Shown: positions 1 through 6,734, counted from the first letter of the stretch. The stretch is DNA of 8,547 nt from HGM11788 sp964654945 (GCA_964654945.1 CAZZLN010000063.1:1-8547); one strand, 5' to 3'. Numbers and translations: made by a program. The notes: generated by a model from the letters alone, not told the origin.

Positions 1-13
1 TCCAACAAAAAAG

Positions 14-137
14 AATCCTCCCTGCAAATGCGAGCATTTGCTTCCCTCCTTTAGGCAAGGAGGGCTTAGGTGATTTTGCGTGGGACCGGCTCTGCCGGTG
101 GAGGGATATATTGTAGGGGCGAGCATTGCTCGTCCTC
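14..137. repeat. GC-rich composite hairpin repeat block
   Basis: The stretch stands out from its AT-rich surroundings and is built of consecutive perfect or near-perfect hairpins. These are GCAAATG (24-30) with CATTTGC (35-41); CCCTCCTT (44-51) with AAGGAGGG (57-64) around the loop TAGGC; ACCGGC (85-90) with GCCGGT (94-99); and CGAGC (120-124) with GCTCG (128-132), extended outward by G-U and G-C pairs. Imperfect CCTCC/GGAGG arms at 18-22 and 100-104 bracket the first three. The motifs 'CCTTTAGGCAAGG' and 'TGTAGGGGCGAGCATTGCTCG' are of the kind I associate with dispersed intergenic repeats in Clostridia; that link is from memory and not tested. No open reading frame of note occurs. It could be a non-autonomous (MITE-like) element, or two elements inserted side by side, or structured RNA at the 3' end of an upstream transcript. 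Confidence 0.6.
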
Positions 138-151
138 ATATGCTAAAACAG

Positions 152-180
152 TTATATATTTTCACGAATAATTTTATACT
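152..180 (+). promoter_or_regulatory. Possible promoter of the glycosylation operon
   Basis: TTATAT (152-157), 17 bases, then TATACT (175-180). The -10 box is good but the -35 box is poor (three of six consensus bases). It is the best-placed candidate between the repeat block and the first gene and would give a leader of about 55 bases. Transcription could instead enter from upstream of the window. Confidence 0.35.
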
Positions 181-229
181 ATTGTTGCAAGTATGTTACC
201 AAATTAGATTGACTTGAATATGTATATTT

Positions 230-234
230 GGAGG
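230..234 (+). promoter_or_regulatory. Ribosome binding site that sets a GTG start
   Basis: GGAGG lies 8 bases before GTG 243. The longer open frame starting at TTG 228 would place this site inside the coding region and leave that TTG without a ribosome binding site, so GTG 243 is the better start. Confidence 0.85.
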
Positions 235-242
235 TAGATATT

Positions 243-1193
243 GTGCAGATAGATTTAATAGTTCCCTGTTATAATGAACAGGAAGTTTTGAAATTATTTT
301 ATGATGAAAGCTGCAAGGTTATTGATGAAATAAAAAATTATGATTTTAATTTCCTGTTTATAAATGACGGCAGCAAGGATAATACTATTAAAATAATGGA
401 GGAGCTTGCTAATAAAGACAACAGGGTTAAATATATTTCATTTTCCAGAAATTTCGGCAAAGAATCGGCTATGTATGCGGGACTTAAAAATTCAACAGGT
501 GATTATGCCGTAATTATGGATGCGGATTTGCAGCACCCGCCTGCTCTTATTCCCGATATGATTGCAGTGATGGAGGAGGGCTATGACTGCTGTGCCACCA
601 ACAGAGCATCAAGAGATGGCGATTCCCCTTTGAGAAGATTTTTTACAAAAAATTTCTATAAATTTGTAAATAAAATTTCTGATGTGGATATGCCTGACGG
701 TGCAGGGGATTTCAGAATGATGAACAGAAAAATGATTGACGGTGTTCTTGCTATGAGTGAGGTTCAGCGTTTCAGCAAGGGCATTTTCAGTTGGGTTGGC
801 TTTGAAACAAAGTGGATAAGCTTTTATGATGTTGAACGTGCCGCAGGTGAAACAAAGTGGAGCTTCTGGGGTCTTTTTAAGTATGCGGCAGACGGAATTA
901 CGGCTTTTTCAACTGTCCCTCTTAAAATGGCAATTTATTTAGGCTCTTTGATTTCAGGCTGTTCATTTATTTATCTTGTCTATATTTTTATAAGAACTTT
1001 AGTCCATGGAAAGGATTTTCCCGGTTACGCATCACTTATGACAATTATGCTTTTTCTCGGCGGCTGTATAATTTTATGCAGTGGTATTTTAGGAGAATAT
1101 GTTGCTAAGATTTATATTGAGGTTAAAAACAGACCAATATATTTAATAGGCAAAACAAATATTAAAGACCCCAAACATGATTACAGGAGATAA
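243..1193 (+). CDS. Polyprenyl-phosphate glycosyltransferase (GT2, GtrB/CsbB type)
   Basis: A 316-residue family 2 glycosyltransferase of the dolichol-phosphate-mannose-synthase class. Known members move a sugar from a nucleotide sugar to undecaprenyl phosphate at the inner face of the membrane. The catalytic domain starts at once (IVPCYNEQE, residues 6-14) and shows NDGS (41-44), the metal-binding DADLQHPP (93-100), DFRMMNRK (156-163), QRFSKG (175-180) and ERAAGETKW (198-206, the usual RxxGxSK[WY] motif with T for S). Two membrane helices follow, at about 224-251 and 264-290, as in GtrB and B. subtilis CsbB; the length also fits. It is the first gene of a three-gene operon: its stop is 5 bases before the next ATG, and its last codons contain that gene's ribosome binding site. 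The sugar donor cannot be read from the sequence. The class is secure; the acceptor pathway is inferred from the neighbours. Confidence 0.93.
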   Translation: MQIDLIVPCYNEQEVLKLFYDESCKVIDEIKNYDFNFLFINDGSKDNTIKIMEELANKDNRVKYISFSRNFGKESAMYAGLKNSTGDYAVIMDADLQHPPALIPDMIAVMEEGYDCCATNRASRDGDSPLRRFFTKNFYKFVNKISDVDMPDGAGDFRMMNRKMIDGVLAMSEVQRFSKGIFSWVGFETKWISFYDVERAAGETKWSFWGLFKYAADGITAFSTVPLKMAIYLGSLISGCSFIYLVYIFIRTLVHGKDFPGYASLMTIMLFLGGCIILCSGILGEYVAKIYIEVKNRPIYLIGKTNIKDPKHDYRR

Positions 1194-1198
1194 AGTAT

Positions 1199-1624
1199 AT
1201 GGAGAAGCTATTTAGTTTGATTTTTAACAGAGAAACCATAAGCTATGTTGCATTCGGTGTGATTACCACTGTTGTCAGCGTTGTCAGCTATGAGCTTATA
1301 AAAAGGATTGCTTCGGGGAAAAATGAGCCTACACAGCTTGTTATAAATATTGCGACTGTAGGCAGCTGGGTCTTTGCCGTTGCCTTTGCTTTTATAACAA
1401 ATAAGGTTTTTGTATTTGGGTCAAATTCCTTTGAGCCTGCTTTGGTTATGAGTGAAGCAATTAAATTTTTGGGTGCAAGACTTTTTTCACTTGGATTTGA
1501 AATTGTGTGGATGAATGTTACAACAGGCGTGCTTAAATGGAATGACAGCTTCTGTAAGGTTGCGGCACAGTTTGTTATTGTGACTTTAAATTATATTTTT
1601 AGTAAATTATTTATCTTTGTATAA
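1199..1624 (+). CDS. GtrA-family small membrane protein (putative lipid-linked sugar translocation)
   Basis: A 141-residue protein with four predicted membrane helices at about 14-35, 47-73, 85-110 and 117-140. The family's paired motifs are present: FITNKVFVF (65-73) after helix 2 and NYIFSKLFIF (131-140) at the C-terminus. GtrA-family proteins (GtrA of phage serotype conversion, GtcA in Listeria, GtcA-like proteins in Bacillus) sit in the cytoplasmic membrane and are thought to flip the sugar-loaded undecaprenyl phosphate made by a partner GT2 enzyme, or to help it do so. The partner is the gene directly upstream. The ribosome binding site AGGAGA (1185-1190) lies in the end of that gene, 8 bases before the ATG, so translation is probably coupled. 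The next gene starts 11 bases after the stop. No catalytic motif is visible, as is normal for this family. Confidence 0.9.
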   Translation: MEKLFSLIFNRETISYVAFGVITTVVSVVSYELIKRIASGKNEPTQLVINIATVGSWVFAVAFAFITNKVFVFGSNSFEPALVMSEAIKFLGARLFSLGFEIVWMNVTTGVLKWNDSFCKVAAQFVIVTLNYIFSKLFIFV

Positions 1625-1635
1625 GGAGAAAAATT

Positions 1636-4380
1636 ATGGCAGAAAATAAAGAAGGCTTACTTTTTAGAAACAGATGGGTTATTTTAACATTTATTCTCAC
1701 ATTTTTAATTATGGGCTCTACATATATTATGAGAGGTGTGTTCCCGTTAGGGGAAAATATTGTGTTAAAGGTTGACCTTTATCATCAGTACGGCCCTTTT
1801 CATGAAGAGCTGAGAAGCAGAATTTTAAACGGACAAAGCTTATTCTACAGCTGGGAGGGCGGTCTTGGCAAGGAATTTTTTGTTCAGATGGCTTATTATA
1901 CAGCTTCGCCTTTAAGTATTTTTATACTTTTGTTTCCGCAGGAATATATGCCTGAAGCAATGGCTCTTTTCATTCTCTTAAAGACTTGCTTTGCAGGTGC
2001 ATTCTTTACTTATTATTTAAGAAAAAGATTTAACAGAAACACTGTTCTTATTGTTGTATTTGGGTTGTTTTATGCTTTTTCCGCATACATGACAGGCTAT
2101 TACTGGAATGTTATGTGGCTCGATGCCGTAGCACTGTTCCCTGTTGTTGCCTATGGTATAGAAGCTCTTGTTAAAAACAACAGACATCTTACCTACTGCA
2201 TTACTCTTGCAGTTGTAATTCTTATTAACTTTTATATTGCGTTCCTTGTTTGTGTGTTTGCGGCTTTATATTTTCTTGTTGTGCTTTTTTACACCTATTC
2301 TTGGAAAAACGACAAAAAAACAATTATTTCTCTTGTAGTTAAGTTTGCAATAGTTTCTCTCATAGGCGGAGGAATTTCTATGTTCCTTACTATTCCGACA
2401 GCTATTGCTCTTGGAAATACCGCTACAAGTGAAACAGGCTTCCCTGCCTTTGAAATATATGAAAATGTTTATCAGCTTATTACAAACCACTTTATTGGAG
2501 CAAGACCTGTTGTTCTTGCAAGAAATGAGGACTTGCCTAATGTATATTCTGGAGTTTTAACAGTGACTGTGCTTCCTCTTTATTTCTTTAACAGAAATAT
2601 TAATAAAAAGGAAAAATGGCTTGTGGGTGCTTTGCTTGTGTTTATGCTTTTATGCAGCTGTATTAAGCCTTTTGACTATATGATTCACGGTTTTCATTTT
2701 CCGTCAAACCTGCCTCACAGATATACATTTATTTATAGCTTTATTCTTCTTACTATAGCCTATAAGGGATTTTTAAATATCAAAAGTGTTGATGTCAGAA
2801 TTATAAACTATGCTGCAATTTGCTATGTTGCTGTCATACTTATAACCGAATATTTGCTTGTGCCAGTTATTTCCGATATTGACAGAGTGCTTACGGATGT
2901 TGATATTGTTATAAATATTGTTGCTGTTGTATTATATGTTTTTGTTATTAACATATATGCCAAAACAAGAGAAAATGACAGAATGCCTATTGTGTTTCTT
3001 CTTCTTGTGTGTGCTATTGCAGAATGTACATTCAGCTCCTATGAGGGACTTGACAGAACAACCTCAAGAGATGCTTATTGTAAATATTTTGACGGTGCAA
3101 ATCAGGCAGTGGAATTTCTCAATGAAAAAGAAAATGGCAATTTCTACAGAACAGAGTTCAGAAGATTTACTACTATTAATGATGCCGACCTTTATCATTA
3201 CAACGGTTTTTCTCAGTTTTCATCTCTTGCTCCCGGAGGAATATGTGATTTAATAGGAAGTCTTGGTATTGCTGCTACGGGAAACAGTTTTAGATATTAT
3301 GACCCTACAGCACTTGTAGATGCTTTGTTCGACATTAAATATGTTATGAATAAAGACGGAGAAATTAACAATAACAGATATACAAAAATCAACAATTTTA
3401 AAAATGTCTGGGTATATGAAAATGACAGAGTTCTGCCTCTCGGATTTATGGTTAATTCAACAGTTAAGGATTGGCAGACAGAGGATTCTACTCCTTTTAA
3501 GGTGCAAAATGAATTTGTAAATAATGCTGCCGGCACTGCGGGAAATATGTTTAATGATATTCCTGTTACAAATATTCAGAGAACATATATGGATGTGTCC
3601 GAAACCATAAATGCAAATGAATTTAAGTATAAGCTTACTAATCCCGCAAATCTTGGATTTGAGCCTACAGTATCTTCTTCAACTGTTATGGATGCTGATA
3701 AATATGTATTTGCCTATGTTGATGCAGGCAATGCAAAAAGAGTAATATATAAGGTTATCACTCCTGACGGCACTGAAAGAATAAGCGAGGACAGAGAGCT
3801 TAGCGCAGGCAAGAGCCTCTTTGATATAGGCGAGGTTAAGGCAGGAGAAACTGTGGATATTCAGTTTGCTCTTACCAATAAGGGTGAGTTTGAAAAGACT
3901 TATCGTAAAGACGGTACTGTTAAGCTTTATTTGGCAAGCTATGACGATTCTGTGTTCCAGGCTGCCTATGATAAGCTTAGTCAGTCACCTTATGAAATTT
4001 CAAAATTTGATGATACTGAAATTACAGGTACTGTTAATGCCGGAGAAGACGGTGTTATGTTTACATCTATTCCTTACAGTGACGGCTGGAGTGTATATGT
4101 TGACGGTCAAAAAGTTGATAAGGTGTCAATTGGCGAAAAGGGCGTTATTGGTGTGGACCTTACTGCAGGCACTCACGAAATAACATTTAAGTATCAGCCA
4201 CAGGGCTTTTATCTTGGCTTAATTGTCAGTCTTGTTTCAATTATTCTGGCTGTGCTTTATACACTTTTTGATAAAAAATATCAGCTTAAAAATCCTGTCA
4301 GGGTTGCAGGTGATGTAAATGAAATTTATGTGCCTGATAATATCTACAGAAACAAAAATAAATTTAAAAATAAAAGGTAA
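1636..4380 (+). CDS. yfhO: YfhO-family membrane protein, putative GT-C-type glycosyltransferase
   Basis: A 914-residue polytopic protein of the YfhO family. Helix 1 is at about 14-33, and many helices follow to about residue 465. A large domain at about 470-855 is predicted to lie outside the cell, then comes a last helix (857-878) and a basic tail. Family signatures: VDLYHQY (46-52) in the first outer loop, where GT-C enzymes usually keep a catalytic acid (D47 is a candidate); LFYSWEGGLGKE (69-80); YYTASPLS (87-94); WNVMWLD (157-163); PSNLPHRYTF (356-365); and the C-terminal module with DGWSVYVDG (816-824) and AGTHEITFKYQPQG. In B. subtilis and Listeria, YfhO-type proteins are needed for lipoteichoic acid glycosylation together with a CsbB/GtlA-type GT2 and GtcA; here all three genes are adjacent. 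The ribosome binding site AAGGAGA (1623-1629) lies 6 bases before the ATG. Family membership is secure; the acceptor polymer is unknown. Confidence 0.9.
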   Translation: MAENKEGLLFRNRWVILTFILTFLIMGSTYIMRGVFPLGENIVLKVDLYHQYGPFHEELRSRILNGQSLFYSWEGGLGKEFFVQMAYYTASPLSIFILLFPQEYMPEAMALFILLKTCFAGAFFTYYLRKRFNRNTVLIVVFGLFYAFSAYMTGYYWNVMWLDAVALFPVVAYGIEALVKNNRHLTYCITLAVVILINFYIAFLVCVFAALYFLVVLFYTYSWKNDKKTIISLVVKFAIVSLIGGGISMFLTIPTAIALGNTATSETGFPAFEIYENVYQLITNHFIGARPVVLARNEDLPNVYSGVLTVTVLPLYFFNRNINKKEKWLVGALLVFMLLCSCIKPFDYMIHGFHFPSNLPHRYTFIYSFILLTIAYKGFLNIKSVDVRIINYAAICYVAVILITEYLLVPVISDIDRVLTDVDIVINIVAVVLYVFVINIYAKTRENDRMPIVFLLLVCAIAECTFSSYEGLDRTTSRDAYCKYFDGANQAVEFLNEKENGNFYRTEFRRFTTINDADLYHYNGFSQFSSLAPGGICDLIGSLGIAATGNSFRYYDPTALVDALFDIKYVMNKDGEINNNRYTKINNFKNVWVYENDRVLPLGFMVNSTVKDWQTEDSTPFKVQNEFVNNAAGTAGNMFNDIPVTNIQRTYMDVSETINANEFKYKLTNPANLGFEPTVSSSTVMDADKYVFAYVDAGNAKRVIYKVITPDGTERISEDRELSAGKSLFDIGEVKAGETVDIQFALTNKGEFEKTYRKDGTVKLYLASYDDSVFQAAYDKLSQSPYEISKFDDTEITGTVNAGEDGVMFTSIPYSDGWSVYVDGQKVDKVSIGEKGVIGVDLTAGTHEITFKYQPQGFYLGLIVSLVSIILAVLYTLFDKKYQLKNPVRVAGDVNEIYVPDNIYRNKNKFKNKR

Positions 4381-4417
4381 TAAAAATCCCCTCACAATTT
4401 CGTGAGGGGTATTTTGT
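4381..4417. terminator. Bidirectional terminator between yfhO and metK
   Basis: CCCCTCAC (4388-4395) pairs perfectly with GTGAGGGG (4402-4409) around a six-base loop. The plus strand continues with TATTTTGTT and the minus strand with ATTTTTATTA, so both convergent transcripts meet a U-tract. The hairpin is 7 bases from each stop codon. Confidence 0.92.
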
Positions 4418-5589
4418 TATAAAGCATTTTTAAAAACATCTGTCTTGTCTGTCTTTTCCCAAGGAACATTTATATCACTTCTGCCAAAGTGACCATAGGC
4501 GGCAGTCTGCTTATATATAGGCCGTCTTAAATCAAAGTTTTCGATAATTGCGGCAGGTCTTAAATCAAAGTTTGATTTTATTATATCCACAATTTTATCA
4601 TCAGCAATTTTTCCTGTTCCATAAGTATTTACAAGAATTGATAACGGCTGAGCAACACCTATTGCATAAGCCAGCTGAATTTCGCATTTTTTAGCAATTC
4701 CGCTTGCTACAATATTTTTTGCCACATATCTTGCGGCATAGGCTGCCGAACGGTCAACCTTTGTAGGGTCTTTTCCGCTGAAAGCACCGCCGCCATGACT
4801 TGCATAGCCGCCATAGGTATCTACAATAATTTTTCTTCCTGTTAAGCCTGCATCACCCTGAGGACCGCCTATAACAAATCTGCCTGTCGGATTAACATAA
4901 TATTTTGTATTTTCATCAAGTAAATTTGAAGGTATAACCGCCTTTATAACCTTTTCAATTATATCCTTTTCAATCTGATTATGCTCAACCTCAGGGGCGT
5001 GCTGAGATGATATAACCACAGTGTCTATTCTTACAGCCTTGTCATTATCATATTCAACTGTTACCTGAGATTTTCCGTCAGGTCTTAAATAAGAAAGAGT
5101 GCCGTTTTTTCTGACCTCGCTAAGCTTTTTAGTGAGTTTATGAGCATAATAAATAGGCATTGGCATATAATCTTCTGTTTCATCACAGGCAAAACCAAAC
5201 ATCATACCCTGATCACCGGCACCTGTATCAAATTTATCAGTTTCGCCTTTTCTTGCTTCAAGAGAACTGTTTACACCCTGAGCTATATCAGGACTTTGTC
5301 CCTTTAAAGATGTAAGAACTGCACAGCTGTCACAGTCAAAACCATATTTCGCTCTGTCATATCCTATTTCTCTTACTGTTTCTCTTGCTATCTGGTCAAT
5401 ATCAACATAGCAGTTAGTTGTCACTTCGCCGCCAACAATAATAAGACCTGTTGTTGTAAATGTTTCGCAGGCAACTCTTGCCATTGGGTCCTGCGCAAGA
5501 ATTGCGTCAAGAACCGCATCTGAAATTTGGTCACAGATTTTATCGGGGTGACCTTCTGTAACAGATTCAGAAGTAAATAATCTTTTCAT
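4417..5589 (-). CDS. metK: S-adenosylmethionine synthetase (methionine adenosyltransferase)
   Basis: A 390-residue cytoplasmic enzyme that makes S-adenosylmethionine from methionine and ATP, releasing phosphate and pyrophosphate. The length is normal. Diagnostic motifs: TSESVTEGHPDK (6-17) with H14, D16 and K17 at the ATP site; GAGDQGMMFGFACDET (123-138), the family hexapeptide region; RFVIGGPQGDAGLTGRK (237-253); and the glycine-rich GGGAFSGKDPTKVDRSAAY (266-284). The ATG at 5589 is chosen because AAAGGAG (5598-5604) lies 8 bases upstream and MKRLFTSESVTEGHPDK is the usual N-terminus; a start at 5622 would add 11 residues with no family support. It is transcribed alone under a SAM-I riboswitch and converges on the glycosylation operon. 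Nothing is truncated and no key residue that I can check is missing. Confidence 0.99.
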   Translation of the reverse strand: MKRLFTSESVTEGHPDKICDQISDAVLDAILAQDPMARVACETFTTTGLIIVGGEVTTNCYVDIDQIARETVREIGYDRAKYGFDCDSCAVLTSLKGQSPDIAQGVNSSLEARKGETDKFDTGAGDQGMMFGFACDETEDYMPMPIYYAHKLTKKLSEVRKNGTLSYLRPDGKSQVTVEYDNDKAVRIDTVVISSQHAPEVEHNQIEKDIIEKVIKAVIPSNLLDENTKYYVNPTGRFVIGGPQGDAGLTGRKIIVDTYGGYASHGGGAFSGKDPTKVDRSAAYAARYVAKNIVASGIAKKCEIQLAYAIGVAQPLSILVNTYGTGKIADDKIVDIIKSNFDLRPAAIIENFDLRRPIYKQTAAYGHFGRSDINVPWEKTDKTDVFKNAL

Positions 5590-5597
5590 TAAAATTT

Positions 5598-5604
5598 CTC
5601 CTTT
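5598..5604 (-). promoter_or_regulatory. metK ribosome binding site
   Basis: AAAGGAG on the minus strand lies 8 bases before ATG 5589. It fixes the metK start and rules out the in-frame codon at 5622, which lies upstream of this site. Confidence 0.9.
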
Positions 5605-5710
5605 CGTTAAATGCTGTATCATAAATAAATATATACTAAATAAAAAGTTTTTCTAAAATAAAAGCTTTTATAAAAAATTAAGCCGCTAAATAAAGCTAAA
5701 AATAAATAAT
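5605..5710 (-). other. AT-rich leader between the riboswitch terminator and metK
   Basis: About 105 transcribed bases separate the riboswitch terminator from the metK ribosome binding site. They are low-complexity, with repeated TAAATAAA/AGCTAAA-type words (written on the plus strand) and a short AAAGCTTTT palindrome near 5662. I see no open reading frame with a ribosome binding site and no second riboswitch. It is probably an unstructured spacer. Confidence 0.5.
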
Positions 5711-5745
5711 AGCCTTAAATAAATAAAAGCCCCTCGGGCTTATTC
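5711..5745 (-). terminator. Riboswitch-controlled terminator of metK
   Basis: On the minus strand, AAGCCC pairs with GGGCTT (plus 5736-5741 with 5727-5732) around a three-base loop, followed by TTATTTATTT. An alternative antiterminator is visible. GGGTTATTC (plus 5763-5771, inside aptamer helix P4) can pair with GAATAAGCCC (plus 5736-5745) with a single bulged G. That pairing uses the whole 5' arm of the terminator, so the two structures exclude each other. With SAM bound, P4 and P1 hold and the terminator forms. Without SAM, the antiterminator should form and metK is read. Confidence 0.88.
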
Positions 5746-5751
5746 TAAAAA

Positions 5752-5847
5752 CTCATCTTTCGGAATAACCCGCAGGAATTGGCACCGCTGTCTTTTGACC
5801 GGTTGCCGGGCATCATAGGGCCTGTTCCCTCCGCCTCTCTTGATAAG
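5752..5847 (-). promoter_or_regulatory. SAM-I (S-box) riboswitch aptamer
   Basis: Read on the minus strand, this is a complete S-box aptamer. P1 is CTTATC (5847-5842) with GATGAG (5757-5752), joined by the conserved AGAGAGGCGGAGGGA segment that forms the kink-turn side. The core GATGCCCGGCAACC (plus 5801-5814) and GGTGCCAATTCC (plus 5775-5786) are both intact. P4 is CGGG-TTAT-TCCG, and the conserved AAAGATGAG closes the fold. SAM-I aptamers bind S-adenosylmethionine and normally shut off methionine and SAM biosynthesis genes by premature termination. Here the aptamer stands directly before a terminator and metK, so the enzyme's product limits its own synthesis. The match is by recognised consensus, not by a covariance model. 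Confidence 0.97.
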
Positions 5848-5868
5848 TAAATATTTATTTCTTTAGTA

Positions 5869-5897
5869 ATAATAACATTAATTGTTATATTTGTCAA
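5869..5897 (-). promoter_or_regulatory. metK promoter
   Basis: On the minus strand, TTGACA (5897-5892), exactly 17 bases, then TATTAT (5874-5869). This predicts a start about 15 bases before P1 of the riboswitch. The spacer holds an inverted repeat, ATAACA (5872-5877) with TGTTAT (5883-5888), that runs into the -10 box and could be an operator or chance in AT-rich DNA. Confidence 0.88.
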
Positions 5898-5909
5898 TAA
5901 TAATTAAAT

Positions 5910-5935
5910 TTCTCCATAATAATTCTCCATAATAA
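5910..5935. repeat. 13-bp perfect tandem duplication
   Basis: TTCTCCATAATAA occurs twice head to tail (5910-5922 and 5923-5935), directly upstream of the metK -35 box. It may be a slippage duplication; the 13-base period does not match a helical turn, so a protein-binding role is not favoured. Confidence 0.8.
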
Positions 5936-5960
5936 TAAGCTTATAACATCAGTGAGAGTA

Positions 5961-6006
5961 AACAGAAAAAACAGCACCAATCGGAAATACTCTGAAAGAT
6001 GCTGTT
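5961..6006 (-). terminator. Terminator of tRNA-Arg
   Basis: On the minus strand, AACAGCATC (6006-5998) pairs with GGTGCTGTT (5978-5970) over nine base pairs with one G-U, enclosing a 19-base loop, followed by TTTTTCTGTT. It lies 12 bases past the tRNA 3' end, so the tRNA is a single-gene transcript separate from metK. Confidence 0.85.
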
Positions 6007-6018
6007 ATCTAAATTTAA

Positions 6019-6092
<74 letters not shown>

Positions 6093-6108
6093 ATAATCAA
6101 TAAATAAT

Positions 6109-6137
6109 ATTATACATTGTAATAATGGGATTGTCAA
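6109..6137 (-). promoter_or_regulatory. Consensus promoter of tRNA-Arg
   Basis: On the minus strand, TTGACA (6137-6132), exactly 17 bases, then TATAAT (6114-6109): both hexamers and the spacing are perfect housekeeping sigma-factor consensus. A- and T-rich tracts just upstream, including the palindrome AAGAAAATTTTTCTT (6136-6150), could act as an UP element. The predicted start is about 10 bases before the tRNA 5' end. Confidence 0.93.
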
Positions 6138-6154
6138 GAAAATTTTTCTTGATT

Positions 6155-6183
6155 TTGAGAATTTTGAAAATTTATGCTATACA
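6155..6183 (+). promoter_or_regulatory. Probable tspO promoter with extended -10
   Basis: TTGAGA (6155-6160), 17 bases, then TATACA (6178-6183), which is preceded by TGC to give an extended -10 (TGnTATACA). It is back to back with the tRNA promoter, the two -35 boxes being only 17 bases apart. It would give a leader of roughly 80 AT-rich bases in which I see no riboswitch. Confidence 0.6.
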
Positions 6184-6261
6184 GAGAACTGTTGCCTATG
6201 TTTTATAATAATGTACATATTTTTTATATTTTAACATATAATTCAGTTATAAAGATTTTAT

Positions 6262-6266
6262 GGAGG
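6262..6266 (+). promoter_or_regulatory. Ribosome binding site that sets the tspO start
   Basis: GGAGG ends 5 bases before ATG 6272. The in-frame ATG at 6260 overlaps this site (the G of that ATG is its first base), so it cannot be the start served by it. Confidence 0.85.
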
Positions 6267-6271
6267 TAGTA

Positions 6272-6733
6272 ATGAAAATCAAAAATAAAAATTTGTTAAT
6301 TATTTCTGTTTTAATACCGATATTAATAGGTGCTCTATCCGCTTTATTAAGCGGAGATATGTCAAATTATGGGTTCAATAAGCCGTCATTCAGTCCGCCG
6401 CCTTTTATTTTTCCTATAGTTTGGACAGTGCTTTATATTTTGATGGGAATATCTTCATATATGATTTATTTATCCGATAATAAAAACAAAGGAAAAGCAC
6501 TGGCAATATACGCAGCACAGCTATGCTTTAACTTTTTCTGGAGTATAATTTTCTTTGATTTTTCACAGTATTTATTAGCTTTTGTATGGCTGATTGTATT
6601 AATTATACTTATAATAATAATGATATATCAATTTTATATTATTAAACCATTTGCAGCATATCTGCAAATACCCTATCTGATATGGTGTATATTTGCTGCT
6701 TTTCTTAATTATATGGTTTACAAGCTAAATTAA
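6272..6733 (+). CDS. tspO: TspO/MBR-family tryptophan-rich sensory protein
   Basis: A 153-residue protein with the five membrane helices of the TspO / mitochondrial benzodiazepine receptor family, at about 8-26, 45-68, 76-96, 101-122 and 128-150. Family motifs: SFSPPPFIFPIVWTVLYILMG (39-59), YAAQLCFNFFWSIIFF (80-95) and IPYLIWCIFAAFLNY (133-147), ending in KLN. Tryptophans are W51, W90, W106 and W138. To my recollection W51 and W138 are the residue numbers implicated in light-dependent porphyrin degradation by Bacillus cereus TspO. Bacterial TspO proteins bind porphyrins and have been linked to tetrapyrrole handling and stress responses, but their native role is unsettled. The gene is a single transcription unit with its own probable promoter and terminator and no haem or porphyrin genes nearby. 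Length and motifs are complete. Confidence 0.95.
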   Translation: MKIKNKNLLIISVLIPILIGALSALLSGDMSNYGFNKPSFSPPPFIFPIVWTVLYILMGISSYMIYLSDNKNKGKALAIYAAQLCFNFFWSIIFFDFSQYLLAFVWLIVLIILIIIMIYQFYIIKPFAAYLQIPYLIWCIFAAFLNYMVYKLN

Positions 6734-6734
6734 T

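Noticed and set aside
228..242. TTG start giving a five-residue longer glycosyltransferase
   Set aside because: The GGAGG site at 230-234 would lie inside the coding region; GTG 243 is 8 bases after it and begins directly at the GT2 core.
2266..2490. Minus-strand open frame within yfhO
   Set aside because: Antisense to a secure membrane-protein gene, cysteine- and lysine-rich composition without family features, no ribosome binding site.
2918..4183. Plus-strand frames at 2918-3253 and 3866-4183 and a minus-strand frame at 3297-3536
   Set aside because: All lie within the well-supported yfhO frame, and their products look like out-of-frame translations.
5652..5720. AT-rich repeated words in the metK leader as a second riboswitch or CRISPR-like array
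   Set aside because: Repeats are short, irregular and low-complexity, with no conserved aptamer motif or regular spacer length.
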